64,000 nucleotides of DNA from contig CAVGGQ010000001.1 of NCBI GenBank assembly GCA_963628785.1, forward strand, positions 24,302 to 88,301. Reading direction: 5' to 3'. This document shows positions 24,178-33,120 of the stretch, one piece after another. The notes under the pieces were generated by a model. It made no database searches and was not told the DNA's origin. It saw only the letters and a program-made list of their open reading frames with translations. A program made the position numbers and the translations under genes. How positions within the stretch are numbered: the stretch's first letter is position 1; each line of letters starts with the position of its first letter. The stretch is from Apopatocola sp963628785. GTDB taxonomy: Bacteria > Bacillota > Clostridia > Oscillospirales > Oscillospiraceae.

Positions 24178-25329
24178 ATGAAAAAGATCCTTGCACTGCT
24201 TCTGACTCTCTGCATGGTGTTCGCACTGTGCGCCTGCGGCCAGACGGCAGAGACGACCACAACGGAAGAGACCGCCGCAACGGAGGAGACCGCCGCAACG
24301 GAGGAGACCGCCGCAACGGAGGAGACCGCTGCAACGGAGGAGACCGCTGCAACGGAAGAGGCCGCTGAAGAGCCCACAGCCGAAGAGACGGCCGAGAAGG
24401 CTCCCGAAGACTACACCGGCAAACTTGTAGTCTACTCTCCCCACGATGCGGATCCCCTGAACGACGGCGTTGCCCAGTTCCGGGAGAAGTACCCCAACAT
24501 TGAGGTCGAAGTCATTGCCGCCGGCACCGGCGAGCTCTGCCAGCGCCTCGTAGCCGAAGCTGAGAATCCCCAGGGCGATGTCCTGTGGGGAGGCGGTGCC
24601 GACACGCTCGCTGCCTACACCGATTATTTTGAGCCCTATGTCTGTGCCAACGACGAGTTCATCGCCGCCGAGTACAAGGACGCCGACGGCTACTGGATCG
24701 GCGAGTCCCCGCTGCCCATGGTCTTCATCTACAACAAGACCCTGATCAACGAGGAAGATGTTCCCACCACTTGGGAAGGCCTGTGCGATGAATCCCTGAA
24801 GGGAAAGATTGCTTACTGCTCTCCCTCCAAGTCCGGCTCCGCTTACACCCAGCTGTGCACCATGCTCTTCAGCCAGCCTACCATCGAGGATGGCTGGGCA
24901 CTCGTTGAGAAGTTCATCGCGAACCTCGGCGGCAAGCTGCAGGATTCCTCCGGCAACTGCCACAAGCTCGTTGCCGCCGGTGAGTACGCTCTCGGTGTGA
25001 CCATCGAGAAGTCCGCAGTCCTCTATGCCGACAATCCGGACATCGGCTTTGTGTACCCCGAAAGCAACTCGGCCGTTCCCGACGGTGTCGCGCTCATCAA
25101 GAACTGCCCGAACGAAGAGAACGCGAAGCTGTTCATCGACTTCGTCACCAGCGCCGAGTGCCAGACTAGACAGAACAGCGAATGGGCCCGCCGCCCGGTT
25201 CGCTCCGACATCACCCCCGAGGGCCTCTGCTCTCTCGACAAGTGCAATGTCACGGCCTATGACTTCTCCTACGCCGCCACCAACCGCGACGCCATCAAGG
25301 AGCAGTTCAACGACCTTGTTGCAGGCTGA
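24178..25329 (+). CDS. ABC transporter substrate-binding lipoprotein, AfuA/FbpA-like
   Basis: 383 residues. Lipoprotein signal with lipobox LCAC (C20), an acidic ETAATE linker of five exact repeats (residues about 31-60), then a type-II periplasmic-binding fold: KLVVYSPHDADPLNDGVAQFREKYPNIEVEVI, LWGGGADTLAA, SPLPMVFIYNKTLI, CSPSKSGSAYTQL. The SPSKSGSAY block resembles the AfuA/FbpA group. The FbpA Tyr-Tyr iron ligands are not evident, so a non-iron substrate such as a sugar phosphate is possible, as shown for Actinobacillus AfuA. AGGAGG is 6 bp before ATG. First gene of a four-gene unit with ATPase, permease and HAD phosphatase. Confidence 0.85.
   Translation: MKKILALLLTLCMVFALCACGQTAETTTTEETAATEETAATEETAATEETAATEETAATEEAAEEPTAEETAEKAPEDYTGKLVVYSPHDADPLNDGVAQFREKYPNIEVEVIAAGTGELCQRLVAEAENPQGDVLWGGGADTLAAYTDYFEPYVCANDEFIAAEYKDADGYWIGESPLPMVFIYNKTLINEEDVPTTWEGLCDESLKGKIAYCSPSKSGSAYTQLCTMLFSQPTIEDGWALVEKFIANLGGKLQDSSGNCHKLVAAGEYALGVTIEKSAVLYADNPDIGFVYPESNSAVPDGVALIKNCPNEENAKLFIDFVTSAECQTRQNSEWARRPVRSDITPEGLCSLDKCNVTAYDFSYAATNRDAIKEQFNDLVAG
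24268..24357 (+). repeat. Tandem 18-bp coding repeat in the lipoprotein linker
   Basis: Five head-to-tail copies of GAGACCGCCGCAACGGAG (24268-24357), the last two with GCC to GCT and the last ending GAA. Each encodes ETAATE. It is an in-frame, slippage-prone linker. Confidence 0.85.
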
Positions 25330-25353
25330 TATCCGCTCTATAAATTTACTGCG

Positions 25354-25378
25354 GGAGGCACCTTCCTAAGGTGCCTCC
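25354..25378 (+). promoter_or_regulatory. Intercistronic stem-loop between binding protein and ATPase
   Basis: Perfect 11-bp stem GGAGGCACCTT/AAGGTGCCTCC with a CCT loop, 24 bp after the binding-protein stop. The following TTGCGGTTT is a poor U-tract. Likely a partial terminator or mRNA-stabilising stem that keeps the binding protein in excess over the membrane components. Confidence 0.6.
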
Positions 25379-25467
25379 TTGCGGTTTACCGCTGACATCT
25401 GCGGCAGAAGCGCTGCCGCAAATGTGAACCGTAAATCGTACATACTACACATATCGGAGGACATCGT

Positions 25468-26541
25468 ATGAGCAACCATGTAATCATCAACAACGCCGTG
25501 AAGCGCTATGGGGACTTCGTCGCCCTCAATGGTGTGTCGCTGGACATCCGTGAGGGAGAATTTTTCACACTTCTCGGTCCGTCCGGCTGCGGCAAAACCA
25601 CGCTGCTGCGCATGATCGCAGGCTTCAACTCCATCGAAGGCGGCGACTTCTATTTTGGCGAAAAGCGCATCAACGATGTCCCCGCCCACAAGCGCGACAT
25701 CGGTATGGTGTTCCAGAACTACGCTATCTTCCCGCATCTCACCGTGCGCGAGAATGTCGCCTACGGCCTGAAGGCCCGCAAGATCCCTGCCAAGGACATC
25801 AAGCCCCGCGTGGATGAGGCCCTCGAGCTCGTGCAGATCTCCCACCTTGCCGACCGCAAACCGAGCGAGCTCTCCGGCGGCCAGCAGCAGCGCGTCGCGC
25901 TCGCCCGCGCCTTCGTCATCGAGCCGAGCGTCCTTCTCATGGATGAGCCGCTCTCGAACCTCGACGCCAAGCTTCGCGTGCAGATGCGCTACGTCATCAA
26001 AAAGCTCCAGCGCCGCCTCGGCATCACGACCATCTATGTCACGCACGATCAGGAGGAAGCTCTCGCTATCTCCGACCGAATCGCCGTCATGAAGGACGGC
26101 CACATCATGCAGATCGGCACGCCGAACGAGATTTACGCCAAGCCGCAGAATCCGTTCGTCGCGGGTTTCATCGGCGTGAGCAACTTCCTCGACTGCGAGG
26201 TTAATGCTCCCGTCGCAGGGAACGCCGAAGTGACCATCAAAAACGAGCTTTCCGTTTTCATTCCGGTGCGCCGTGCCTATACCGGCAAAGGCAAGATCTC
26301 TGCACGCCCCGAGCAGCTTTTCTTCTCTGAAGACGGCATGCCCGGCACGGTTCTTTTCTCTACCTTCCTCGGCGACTTCATAGAGTATGAAGTGCAGCTC
26401 GACGACGGCCAGAGCCTCATCGTGAACGAGTACACCAAAGACACATCCGACGTTCACGCCGACGGTGAGCATGTACATCTGAGCTTCGATCCGCTGCGCA
26501 TCTCCCTCTACAACGAAAACGAGGAGGTGCTCAGCCTGTGA
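25468..26541 (+). CDS. ABC transporter ATP-binding protein (FbpC/PotA-like)
   Basis: 357 residues. Walker A GPSGCGKTT (about 38-46), Q-loop VFQNYAIFPH, signature LSGGQQQRVALARA, Walker B VLLMDEPLSNLD, H-loop YVTHDQEEAL. The C-terminal TOBE-like domain (about 240-355, RPEQLFF, GDFIEYEVQL) is typical of the MOI/carbohydrate-iron-polyamine subfamily. GGAGG is 10 bp before ATG 25468. Its last codon overlaps the permease GTG (GTGA). It powers import of the ligand of the upstream lipoprotein. Confidence 0.92.
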   Translation: MSNHVIINNAVKRYGDFVALNGVSLDIREGEFFTLLGPSGCGKTTLLRMIAGFNSIEGGDFYFGEKRINDVPAHKRDIGMVFQNYAIFPHLTVRENVAYGLKARKIPAKDIKPRVDEALELVQISHLADRKPSELSGGQQQRVALARAFVIEPSVLLMDEPLSNLDAKLRVQMRYVIKKLQRRLGITTIYVTHDQEEALAISDRIAVMKDGHIMQIGTPNEIYAKPQNPFVAGFIGVSNFLDCEVNAPVAGNAEVTIKNELSVFIPVRRAYTGKGKISARPEQLFFSEDGMPGTVLFSTFLGDFIEYEVQLDDGQSLIVNEYTKDTSDVHADGEHVHLSFDPLRISLYNENEEVLSL

Positions 26542-28199
26542 ACCAACGACTCGGGCAGAAGTGGAAACCGGACTTCTGGTTTTTCGCCAAGCTTTTTGTA
26601 ATCCTCGCCATGTGCCTTTTCATCGTGTACCCGTTCTACACGATCATTACCAAGAGCGTTTTTTCCAATAAAGTCGAGGGCATCACTCTCTACAATTTCA
26701 AAAAGTTCTTTGAAAAGCCGTACTACTATAAGACGCTGCTGCGCTCTATGGTAGTGTGCTTCTCCACGGTGCTCACCACCACGCTTGTCGGCGTTCCGGT
26801 TGCATACCTCATGACGCGCTACAACATCCCGGGCAAAAAGGTGCTGCACATCTTCATCATCATGAGTCTCATGAGCCCGCCGTTCATCGGCGCGTACTCG
26901 TGGATAATCCTCATGGGCCGCTCCGGCCTCCTCGCCAAAGCCTTTGCGGCTCTCGGCCTTACGGTTCCGACCATCTACGGGCGCGGCGGCATCATCTTCG
27001 TGTTTACGCTGCACCTGTTCCCGTACATTTACCTCTACACCTCCGGCGCTATGAACAGCATCGACTCTTCCCTTGAAGAAGCTGCGGAAAATCTCGGCAT
27101 GAGCAAGCTGCGCCGCATCTGGACGGTCACGCTGCCGGTTATCCTCCCGTCCATCCTCGCAGGCTGCATCATGGTCTTCATGACCTGCCTTGCCGACTTC
27201 GGCACCCCGATGCTCCTCGGCGAGGGCTACACCGTGCTGCCGGTGCTCGTTTACAATGAGTATATGTCCGAGAGCGCGACCGACCCCTATATGGCGTCGG
27301 CACTGTCGGTTATCATCGTGGCCAGCTCCCTCCTGATGCTCGGCTTCCAGAAGCTCGTGGTGGATAAGCGCAACTACATGATGAGCTCTCTCCGCCCGCC
27401 CATGGAAACGAAGCTTCACGGCGGCAAACGATTCCTCGTGTCCCTTCCAATCTACATTGTGGTCGCGCTCGCCTTCTTGCCGCAGATCGTCGTTGTGTGC
27501 CAGTCGTTCGTGGAGCGCAGCTTCTCCGGCATGGTCAAGGGCATCAACCTCTCGAACTATCAGACGATCATGTCCCGCCTCGGCCGCAACATCCGCAACA
27601 CCTATGTGTTCTCGCTCATCGCCATCGTATTCATCGTCATCGTTGGCATCGTCGTCTCCTACATCCTTGTCCGCAAAAAAGGCAAGGTCGCCACGCTCAT
27701 CGATACGCTCATCATGTTCCCGTATGTCATCCCCGGCTCGGTGCTCGGCATCGGCCTCATCGTGGCGTTCAACCGTAAGCCCATCGTGCTCGTCGGCACT
27801 GCATCTATTATGATCATCTCCTATGTTATCCGCAAGCTGCCGTACACAGTCCGCTCGGGCAGTGCCTTCCTTTACCAGATGGATCCGTTTATCGAGGAAG
27901 CCTCCATCAACCTCGGCGTGTCCCCGATGAAGACCTTCTTCACCGTCACGGCGCGCATGATGCTCCCCGGCATCATGTCCGGCGCGGTGCTCAGCTGGAT
28001 CACCTGCATCAATGAGCTCTCGAGCTCCATCATGCTCTATTCCGGCAAGACCTCGACCATCGCCGTGGCCATCTATCAGGAAGTCACGCGCATGAGTGAC
28101 GGCACGGCGTCCGCGCTCGCCACCATTCTGACGCTTACCACCATCCTCTCGCTCGTCATCGTCTTCCGCCTCACCAAAGGAAAGGTAAAAATCATCTGA
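26538..28199 (+). CDS. ABC transporter permease, fused double-domain (FbpB-like)
   Basis: 553 residues with 12 predicted helices, two permease halves in one chain. The two EAA loops are SLEEAAENLGMSKLRRIWTVTLPVILP (about 176-202) and FIEEASINLGVSPMKTFFTVTARMMLPG (about 453-480). Single-chain permeases of this kind are usual for FbpB/AfuB systems. GTG start overlapping the ATPase stop; its TGA overlaps the ATG of the HAD gene. Forms the membrane channel for the system. Confidence 0.92.
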   Translation: MNQRLGQKWKPDFWFFAKLFVILAMCLFIVYPFYTIITKSVFSNKVEGITLYNFKKFFEKPYYYKTLLRSMVVCFSTVLTTTLVGVPVAYLMTRYNIPGKKVLHIFIIMSLMSPPFIGAYSWIILMGRSGLLAKAFAALGLTVPTIYGRGGIIFVFTLHLFPYIYLYTSGAMNSIDSSLEEAAENLGMSKLRRIWTVTLPVILPSILAGCIMVFMTCLADFGTPMLLGEGYTVLPVLVYNEYMSESATDPYMASALSVIIVASSLLMLGFQKLVVDKRNYMMSSLRPPMETKLHGGKRFLVSLPIYIVVALAFLPQIVVVCQSFVERSFSGMVKGINLSNYQTIMSRLGRNIRNTYVFSLIAIVFIVIVGIVVSYILVRKKGKVATLIDTLIMFPYVIPGSVLGIGLIVAFNRKPIVLVGTASIMIISYVIRKLPYTVRSGSAFLYQMDPFIEEASINLGVSPMKTFFTVTARMMLPGIMSGAVLSWITCINELSSSIMLYSGKTSTIAVAIYQEVTRMSDGTASALATILTLTTILSLVIVFRLTKGKVKII

Positions 28200-28807
28200 T
28201 GGTCAAAAACATTATTTTCGATATGGGGCAGGTGCTCATATACTTCGACCGCGACCGCTTCCTCGATGCCGTCGGTGCGGAAGGGGAGGAGCGCCGTATA
28301 TTCATGAACAATGTCTATCTCTCCCTCGAATGGGCGAAAATGGATCGCGGCTCCCTGACGGACTCGCAGGCTGCGGAGATCATGTGTGCACGCGTCCCTG
28401 CGGAGCTGCATGACAAGGTGCATCAGCTCGTAGACCGCTGGGACAGACCCATTTACCCCGTGCCCGGCATGGCCGATATTGTCCGCGACCTAAAAGCGGC
28501 AGGCTACGGCATATATCTGCTCTCCAACGCGAGCTATCGTCAGCACGAGTACTGGGAGCGCATCCCCGGCTTCGAGTATTTTGACGGTACTCTGATCTCC
28601 GCCGACGAGAAGCTCGTAAAGCCCGAGCGCGCCATCTATGAGCGCCTCTTCGAGAAATTCTCCCTGAAGCCGGACGAATGCCTGTTTATAGACGACTCTG
28701 CCATGAACATCGAAGGCGCCGAACGCGCCGGCATGCCCGGCATCGTCTTCCACGGCAGCGCCCAAGAACTCCGCCAGGAACTCCGCCCCTTCGGCGTAAA
28801 TATCTGA
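28199..28807 (+). CDS. HAD-superfamily phosphatase (YihX-like)
   Basis: 202 residues. Motif I FDMGQVLIYFD (nucleophile Asp; the second Asp is replaced by Gly, as in the YihX / epoxide-hydrolase-like HAD branch), motif II LLSNAS, motif III KPERAIYE, motif IV CLFIDDSAMNIEGA. YihX hydrolyses alpha-D-glucose 1-phosphate. Translationally coupled (TGATG) to the permease, so it probably acts on the imported compound. This favours a phosphorylated substrate for the transporter, which is inference. Confidence 0.8.
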   Translation: MVKNIIFDMGQVLIYFDRDRFLDAVGAEGEERRIFMNNVYLSLEWAKMDRGSLTDSQAAEIMCARVPAELHDKVHQLVDRWDRPIYPVPGMADIVRDLKAAGYGIYLLSNASYRQHEYWERIPGFEYFDGTLISADEKLVKPERAIYERLFEKFSLKPDECLFIDDSAMNIEGAERAGMPGIVFHGSAQELRQELRPFGVNI

Positions 28808-28824
28808 CCGCACCAATATAAAAG

Positions 28825-28857
28825 CCCTCAAAGTCCAAAACACTTTGAGGGTCTTTT
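28825..28857 (+). terminator. Terminator of the AfuABC-like operon
   Basis: CCCTCAAAGT (28825-28834) with ACTTTGAGGG (28842-28851), loop CCAAAAC, then TCTTTT. Confidence 0.85.
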
Positions 28858-28950
28858 GCCGCCAATCGTAAAGAAAAGCAAAGCATACATCTTCTATGAA
28901 GTAATGCAGAAGCAAAGCGTGATTTATAATTCGCTCGTTCAATAATTCAA

Positions 28951-28984
28951 AAACCGAGACTCCAAATCGGAGCCTCGGTTTTTT
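28951..28984 (-). terminator. Terminator of the pot operon (bidirectional)
   Basis: AAACCGAG-A-CTCC and GGAG-C-CTCGGTTT form a stem of 12 pairs with one mismatch around an AAATC loop; A-run on the left and TTTTTT on the right. It lies downstream of the minus-strand potD-like gene. Confidence 0.7.
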
Positions 28985-29008
28985 AGCGGGGATATTGTTT
29001 TTTTGCGC

Positions 29009-30199
29009 TCAAGTCCGCCGTTTTTTGCAGCGGTTGGCGCGGCGTCGGCGGTTTCGGACGCTTCGCGCAATCAGGAAGCCCGCAACGAGAGCGACCGTCA
29101 CGGAAATGCCGATGATGGGGGTGTAGTCCGTATCGCCTTCGGTTTTTACCTCGAGCCAAAGGGAGTCCATAAGGTGCGTGGTCTCCTGGTCGAGATAGAG
29201 AAATGCATCGCCGCGGCTGAGCGTTTCCGCACTCGGGTAGGCAATATCGGATGCGGAGGTCTCCTCATCCATGTACTGCTTTGCCTCGGTCTCCGGTGTG
29301 GAGTAGCCTAGATAGTCGAGATTCTGCCCGTTGATCTCCGGCGAGCACAGGAAGTTGATGTACGCCTCGGCGCCCTCTTTGTTCGTGGCGCAGGTGGGGA
29401 TGCACAGGGCATCGATGAAGAAGTTGAAGCCTTCTTCGGGGAAACAGAACTTCAGATCCTCGTTTTCGTCGGCCATCATGAGATAGTCGCCCGCGTAGTA
29501 TGGCGCGATCCACGCCTCGCCGCGCTCCATTTTGTCATAAATCTGATCCATGACATACGCCTGCACGAGCGGCTTCTGCTCAATGAGCTTGTAGGTCGCA
29601 GCACGCAGCTCATCCTCATTGTGAGTGTTCAGCGAGTAGCCGAGCATCGTCTCCGCAATGGCGAAAGCGTCGCGCGGGTTGTCGAACATCAGTATCTTCC
29701 CGGAATACTTGCTGTTCCAGAGAAGATCCCAGTTGCCGACATCCTCTTCGTCCACATAGGCACTGTTGTAGATGATGCCGACCGTGCCCCAGGTGTACGG
29801 CACGGAATACAGGTTGTCCGGGTCGTAGGATGTGTTTTTGTACGCCGCATCGATGTACTGATAATTCGGGATGTTGTCGAAATTGAGCGGCTGCACGAGA
29901 CCCTCGTCAATGAGACGCCCGACCATGTAGTCGGAGGGAATGATAATGTCGTAAGATGAGCCGCCGGTCTTAAGCTTCGTGTACATCGTCTCGTTCGAGT
30001 CGAATGTCATGTAGTTCACATGGATGCCGGTCGCCTCTTCAAATGCGGCGTTTACATCGATATACCCATCGGTGCCGTCCGAAATGTACTGCCCCCAGTT
30101 ATACACATTGATAACATTGTCGGCGGCATGAGCCTCCGGCGCGGGCAGCAGCGCGGCGCAGACCATTAAAGCGAGAAGAAAGGAGAATATGCGCTTCAT
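29009..30199 (-). CDS. potD: Polyamine-type ABC substrate-binding protein with C-terminal membrane anchor
   Basis: 396 residues. Cleavable signal (AHAADNVINVY), then a PotD/PotF fold: VYNWGQYISDG, YDIIIPSDYMVGRLI, SVPYTWGTVGIIYN, FDNPRDAFAIAETMLGYSLNT, NKEGAEAYINFLCSPE. Unlike most Firmicutes PotD proteins it has no lipobox cysteine. Instead residues about 358-378 form a hydrophobic helix followed by a very basic tail (RNRRRRANRCKKRRT), so it is held in the membrane by its C-terminus. ATG 30199 overlaps the potC stop. Substrate by family: spermidine or putrescine. Confidence 0.9.
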   Translation of the reverse strand: MKRIFSFLLALMVCAALLPAPEAHAADNVINVYNWGQYISDGTDGYIDVNAAFEEATGIHVNYMTFDSNETMYTKLKTGGSSYDIIIPSDYMVGRLIDEGLVQPLNFDNIPNYQYIDAAYKNTSYDPDNLYSVPYTWGTVGIIYNSAYVDEEDVGNWDLLWNSKYSGKILMFDNPRDAFAIAETMLGYSLNTHNEDELRAATYKLIEQKPLVQAYVMDQIYDKMERGEAWIAPYYAGDYLMMADENEDLKFCFPEEGFNFFIDALCIPTCATNKEGAEAYINFLCSPEINGQNLDYLGYSTPETEAKQYMDEETSASDIAYPSAETLSRGDAFLYLDQETTHLMDSLWLEVKTEGDTDYTPIIGISVTVALVAGFLIARSVRNRRRRANRCKKRRT

Positions 30200-31029
30200 G
30201 CGCCCGCCCCCTTTCGACCGAACACGCCTCGCGCCTGACGGCGACGGCGGTCATCGCCCGCTTGCAGCAGGTTCATAATGACCATGACAAGCAGAATGGC
30301 GAGGAACAGCAGAGTAAAGAGTGCGTAGATCTTCGGCTGCAGCGGTTTCTTCGTGTAGTTATAGATCTCCACCGGCAGTGTCACGAAAGTTGGGCCGTAT
30401 ACGAAGTACGAAATGACGAAGTCGTCCAGACTCATCGTAAACGCCATGAGAGCGCCCGAAAGGATGCCCGGAAAGATCTCATGGAGAATGACCTTGAAGA
30501 ACGCCTGTACCGGCGTGCACCCCAAATCGAGCGCAGCATCGCGCAGGTTCGGGTCGAGCTGGCCGAGCTTCGGCATAACGGAGAGAATAACATACGGCAG
30601 ATTGAATGTGATGTGCGCAATGAGGAGCGTCGTGAAGCCGAGAATGTTGTTGAGCTTCATCATCTGCCCGATGAACGCAAAGAGCAGCGCGAGCGAAACG
30701 CCCGTGACGATCTCCGGGTTCGTAAGAGGAATGTTCGTCACGGCCATCGTGATGCGGCGCATGCGCTTTCCCATGGCGCGAATGCCGATGGCGGCCATTG
30801 TGCCGAGCACGGTCGCGGCGAGGGAAGCGATAACCGCGACAATGACGGAATTGGCAAGCAGCGGCAGCAGCACGCCATCGCGGAAAAGTTCGCCATACTG
30901 CGAAAACGTGAAACCCTTCCATGTGGCGATGTCGGTGCCGGAGTTGAAGGACGCCACGGCAAGCACGATCATCGGGATATAGAGGAAGAGAAACACGATG
31001 ACCGTAAACACTTTGTTGAAGGTTTTCAT
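30196..31029 (-). CDS. potC: Spermidine/putrescine ABC permease PotC-like
   Basis: 277 residues, six helices. EAA motif NLRDAALDLGCTPVQAFFKVILHEIFPGI near residue 170-200; SFNSGTDIATWKGFTFSQYGELF after helix 1 is typical of PotC/PotI. Start ATG 31029 (GGAGG upstream), overlapping the potB stop as ATGA; the longer open frame to 31314 is only the potB gene read out of frame. Pairs with PotB to form the channel. Confidence 0.92.
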   Translation of the reverse strand: MKTFNKVFTVIVFLFLYIPMIVLAVASFNSGTDIATWKGFTFSQYGELFRDGVLLPLLANSVIVAVIASLAATVLGTMAAIGIRAMGKRMRRITMAVTNIPLTNPEIVTGVSLALLFAFIGQMMKLNNILGFTTLLIAHITFNLPYVILSVMPKLGQLDPNLRDAALDLGCTPVQAFFKVILHEIFPGILSGALMAFTMSLDDFVISYFVYGPTFVTLPVEIYNYTKKPLQPKIYALFTLLFLAILLVMVIMNLLQAGDDRRRRQARGVFGRKGAGA

Positions 31030-31835
31030 ATCGTCGCGACCTCCTCTCCGTCCGAGAAGCGGTTCATGACCGCAATGCACACGAGCACCATGATCATCAG
31101 CACGAGCGAGAGTGCCGCACCGAGATTGGGATTGTAGGCGGCCTTGAACTGGCTTTCTATGACGTCGCCGATGAGTGTCGTGCCCGAAGAGCCCATTTTC
31201 TGTGAAATGTAGAAGGTGGACACGGCCGGAACGAACACCATCGTAAAGCCGGAAATGATGCCGGGCACGCTCAGAGGAAGTGTTACTTTCGTGAACACCT
31301 GCACCGGCGTGCATCCGAGATCTTCCGCCGCCTCCGTGAGACGCGGGTCGAGCTTGATGAGCACGGTGTAGAGCGGCATGATCATGTACGGCAGGTAGTT
31401 ATATACCATGCCGAGTACGACGGCGGCATCGTTGCGGATGAGCGGCAGCGGCTGCAGGCCGAGACTCGTGATAAAGCTGTTGATAATGCCGGTATCCTCC
31501 AGAAGCGCCACCCATGCGAGCGTACGCAACAGAAAGCTCATGCACATCGGGAGCATCACGAGCATATAAAGAAATCTCTGACGGCTCGGCGCGGCGGACG
31601 CAATACAGTAGGCGACCGGGTAGCCGATGATGATGCAGATGACCGACGAAAGGATCGCAAGCCATATGCTCTTGAGAAAAATGGGGAAGTAGGTCCCCAT
31701 ACGGGAAATGTTCGAAAAGGTAAATGCCCCGGTCACGGAGTCGGTAAAGGCATACCAGAAAACAATGCCGAGCGGCACGACCGTAAAGAGCGCCATCCAT
31801 ACGAGGTACGGCGCAGCCAGAGCTTTATTCTTCAT
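31026..31835 (-). CDS. potB: Spermidine/putrescine ABC permease PotB-like
   Basis: 269 residues, six helices. EAA motif RLTEAAEDLGCTPVQVFTKVTLPLSVPGI near residue 170-198; SFLLRTLAWVALLEDTGIIN typical for PotB. Start ATG 31835, inside the end of potA (11-bp overlap). All four pot genes overlap and must be translated in tight coupling. Confidence 0.92.
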   Translation of the reverse strand: MKNKALAAPYLVWMALFTVVPLGIVFWYAFTDSVTGAFTFSNISRMGTYFPIFLKSIWLAILSSVICIIIGYPVAYCIASAAPSRQRFLYMLVMLPMCMSFLLRTLAWVALLEDTGIINSFITSLGLQPLPLIRNDAAVVLGMVYNYLPYMIMPLYTVLIKLDPRLTEAAEDLGCTPVQVFTKVTLPLSVPGIISGFTMVFVPAVSTFYISQKMGSSGTTLIGDVIESQFKAAYNPNLGAALSLVLMIMVLVCIAVMNRFSDGEEVATI

Positions 31836-32988
31836 TGGCGGATCCCTCCTCGTCCGAGGATCCTTCCTCCGCCTCCGGGTCATATTCGACATCGGACAGC
31901 TCGTCATACTCCTCGGAGAAGGAGCTGTAGTCGCCGTAAAGACCGGAGTACTTGCTCTTGTGCATAATGTGGAAGCCGTCGGGAACGATGCGGATGCCGA
32001 TGCGCTGCCCGACTTCGGGACTGTCCGTTGTCTGAATGAGCCACTTGAAGCCCTTGAAGTCGACGATGACATCGTACTGCATGCCCTTAAAGGTGATGCT
32101 CGTTACGGTGCCGGTCAGCATGCCCTCTTTGACGGGGACGATGTCTATGTCCTCCGGACGAACGACGACGTCTACGGGCTCGTCCTTTGCAAAGCCCTTG
32201 TCCATACACTGGAAGCGGCGGCCGAATGTTTCGACCACATAGTCCTCGCGCATGATGCCGTCGAGAATGTTGCTCTCACCGATGAAGTCCGCCACGAAAG
32301 CGTTCTTCGGTTCGTTATATATATCCTCCGGTGTGCCGATCTGCTGAATGATGCCCTCGTTCATAACGACAACGGTGTCGGACATGGCGAGTGCTTCTTC
32401 CTGATCGTGCGTAACATAGATGAAGGTGATCTCCATCTGCTGCTGGATGCGCTTGAGTTCCTGCTGCATATCCTTGCGCAGACGCAAATCGAGTGCGCCC
32501 AGCGGCTCATCGAGCAGCAGAACTTTCGGACGGTTCACCAGAGCGCGTGCAATTGCGACACGCTGCTGCTGGCCGCCGGAGAGCAATGTCACCTTGCGGT
32601 TTTCAAAACCCTTGAGCGACACGACTTCCAGTATTTCCGTCACACGCTCATCGACTTCCTTCTCCGGCACCTTTTGAATGCGCAGACCGAAAGCGATGTT
32701 GTCGTACACGTCCAGATGCGGGAACAGCGCGTATTTCTGGAACACGGTGTTCACCTGCCGTTTGTACGGAGGAATGTCGTTGATCCTTACGCCGTCAAAC
32801 AAAACATCCCCCGAGGTAGGCTTAAGAAACCCGCCGATAATTCTCAGCGTGGTTGTCTTGCCGCATCCCGAGGGTCCTAACAGTGTAAGAAACTCTTTGT
32901 TGTTGATGTACAGGTTGATGGAATCCAGAACGGTCTCACCGTCGAAGGCCATGGTGCAGTCGACCAGGCGGATGAGTTCTTTGGCCAT
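31825..32988 (-). CDS. potA: Spermidine/putrescine ABC ATPase PotA-like
   Basis: 387 residues. Walker A GPSGCGKTT, Q-loop VFQKYALFPHL, LSGGQQQRVAIARA, VLLLDEPLGALDLRLR, YVTHDQEEAL, then a TOBE regulatory domain (VVRPEDIDIV, WLIQTTDSPEVGQRIGI). The last 30-35 residues (SFSEEYDELSDVEYDPEAEE...) are a strongly acidic tail not usual in PotA. First gene of the operon; ATG 32988 has a clean GGGGGAGG region upstream. Confidence 0.93.
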   Translation of the reverse strand: MAKELIRLVDCTMAFDGETVLDSINLYINNKEFLTLLGPSGCGKTTTLRIIGGFLKPTSGDVLFDGVRINDIPPYKRQVNTVFQKYALFPHLDVYDNIAFGLRIQKVPEKEVDERVTEILEVVSLKGFENRKVTLLSGGQQQRVAIARALVNRPKVLLLDEPLGALDLRLRKDMQQELKRIQQQMEITFIYVTHDQEEALAMSDTVVVMNEGIIQQIGTPEDIYNEPKNAFVADFIGESNILDGIMREDYVVETFGRRFQCMDKGFAKDEPVDVVVRPEDIDIVPVKEGMLTGTVTSITFKGMQYDVIVDFKGFKWLIQTTDSPEVGQRIGIRIVPDGFHIMHKSKYSGLYGDYSSFSEEYDELSDVEYDPEAEEGSSDEEGSANEE

Positions 32989-33046
32989 TATCCTCCCCCT
33001 CTTTTTACCGATTTTTCGCCCTGAGTTTCATAAGGGCGTTACGCCA

Positions 33047-33075
33047 ATAATATAGATTTCCGAGGGGTTTGTCAA
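33047..33075 (-). promoter_or_regulatory. Sigma-A promoter of the pot operon
   Basis: Minus strand: consensus -35 TTGACA (33070-33075), 17-bp spacer, -10 TATTAT (33047-33052). Leader about 55 nt with a CGCCCT...AGGGCG inverted repeat (33018-33036). Confidence 0.8.
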
Positions 33076-33120
33076 TGATATTTTTCGGCAAAAACCGGGA
33101 ATTTTTCAGACCCCGAAAGA

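Noticed and set aside
24268..24357. A short CRISPR-like direct repeat array
   Set aside because: The units are contiguous without spacers and encode an in-frame ETAATE linker of a lipoprotein.
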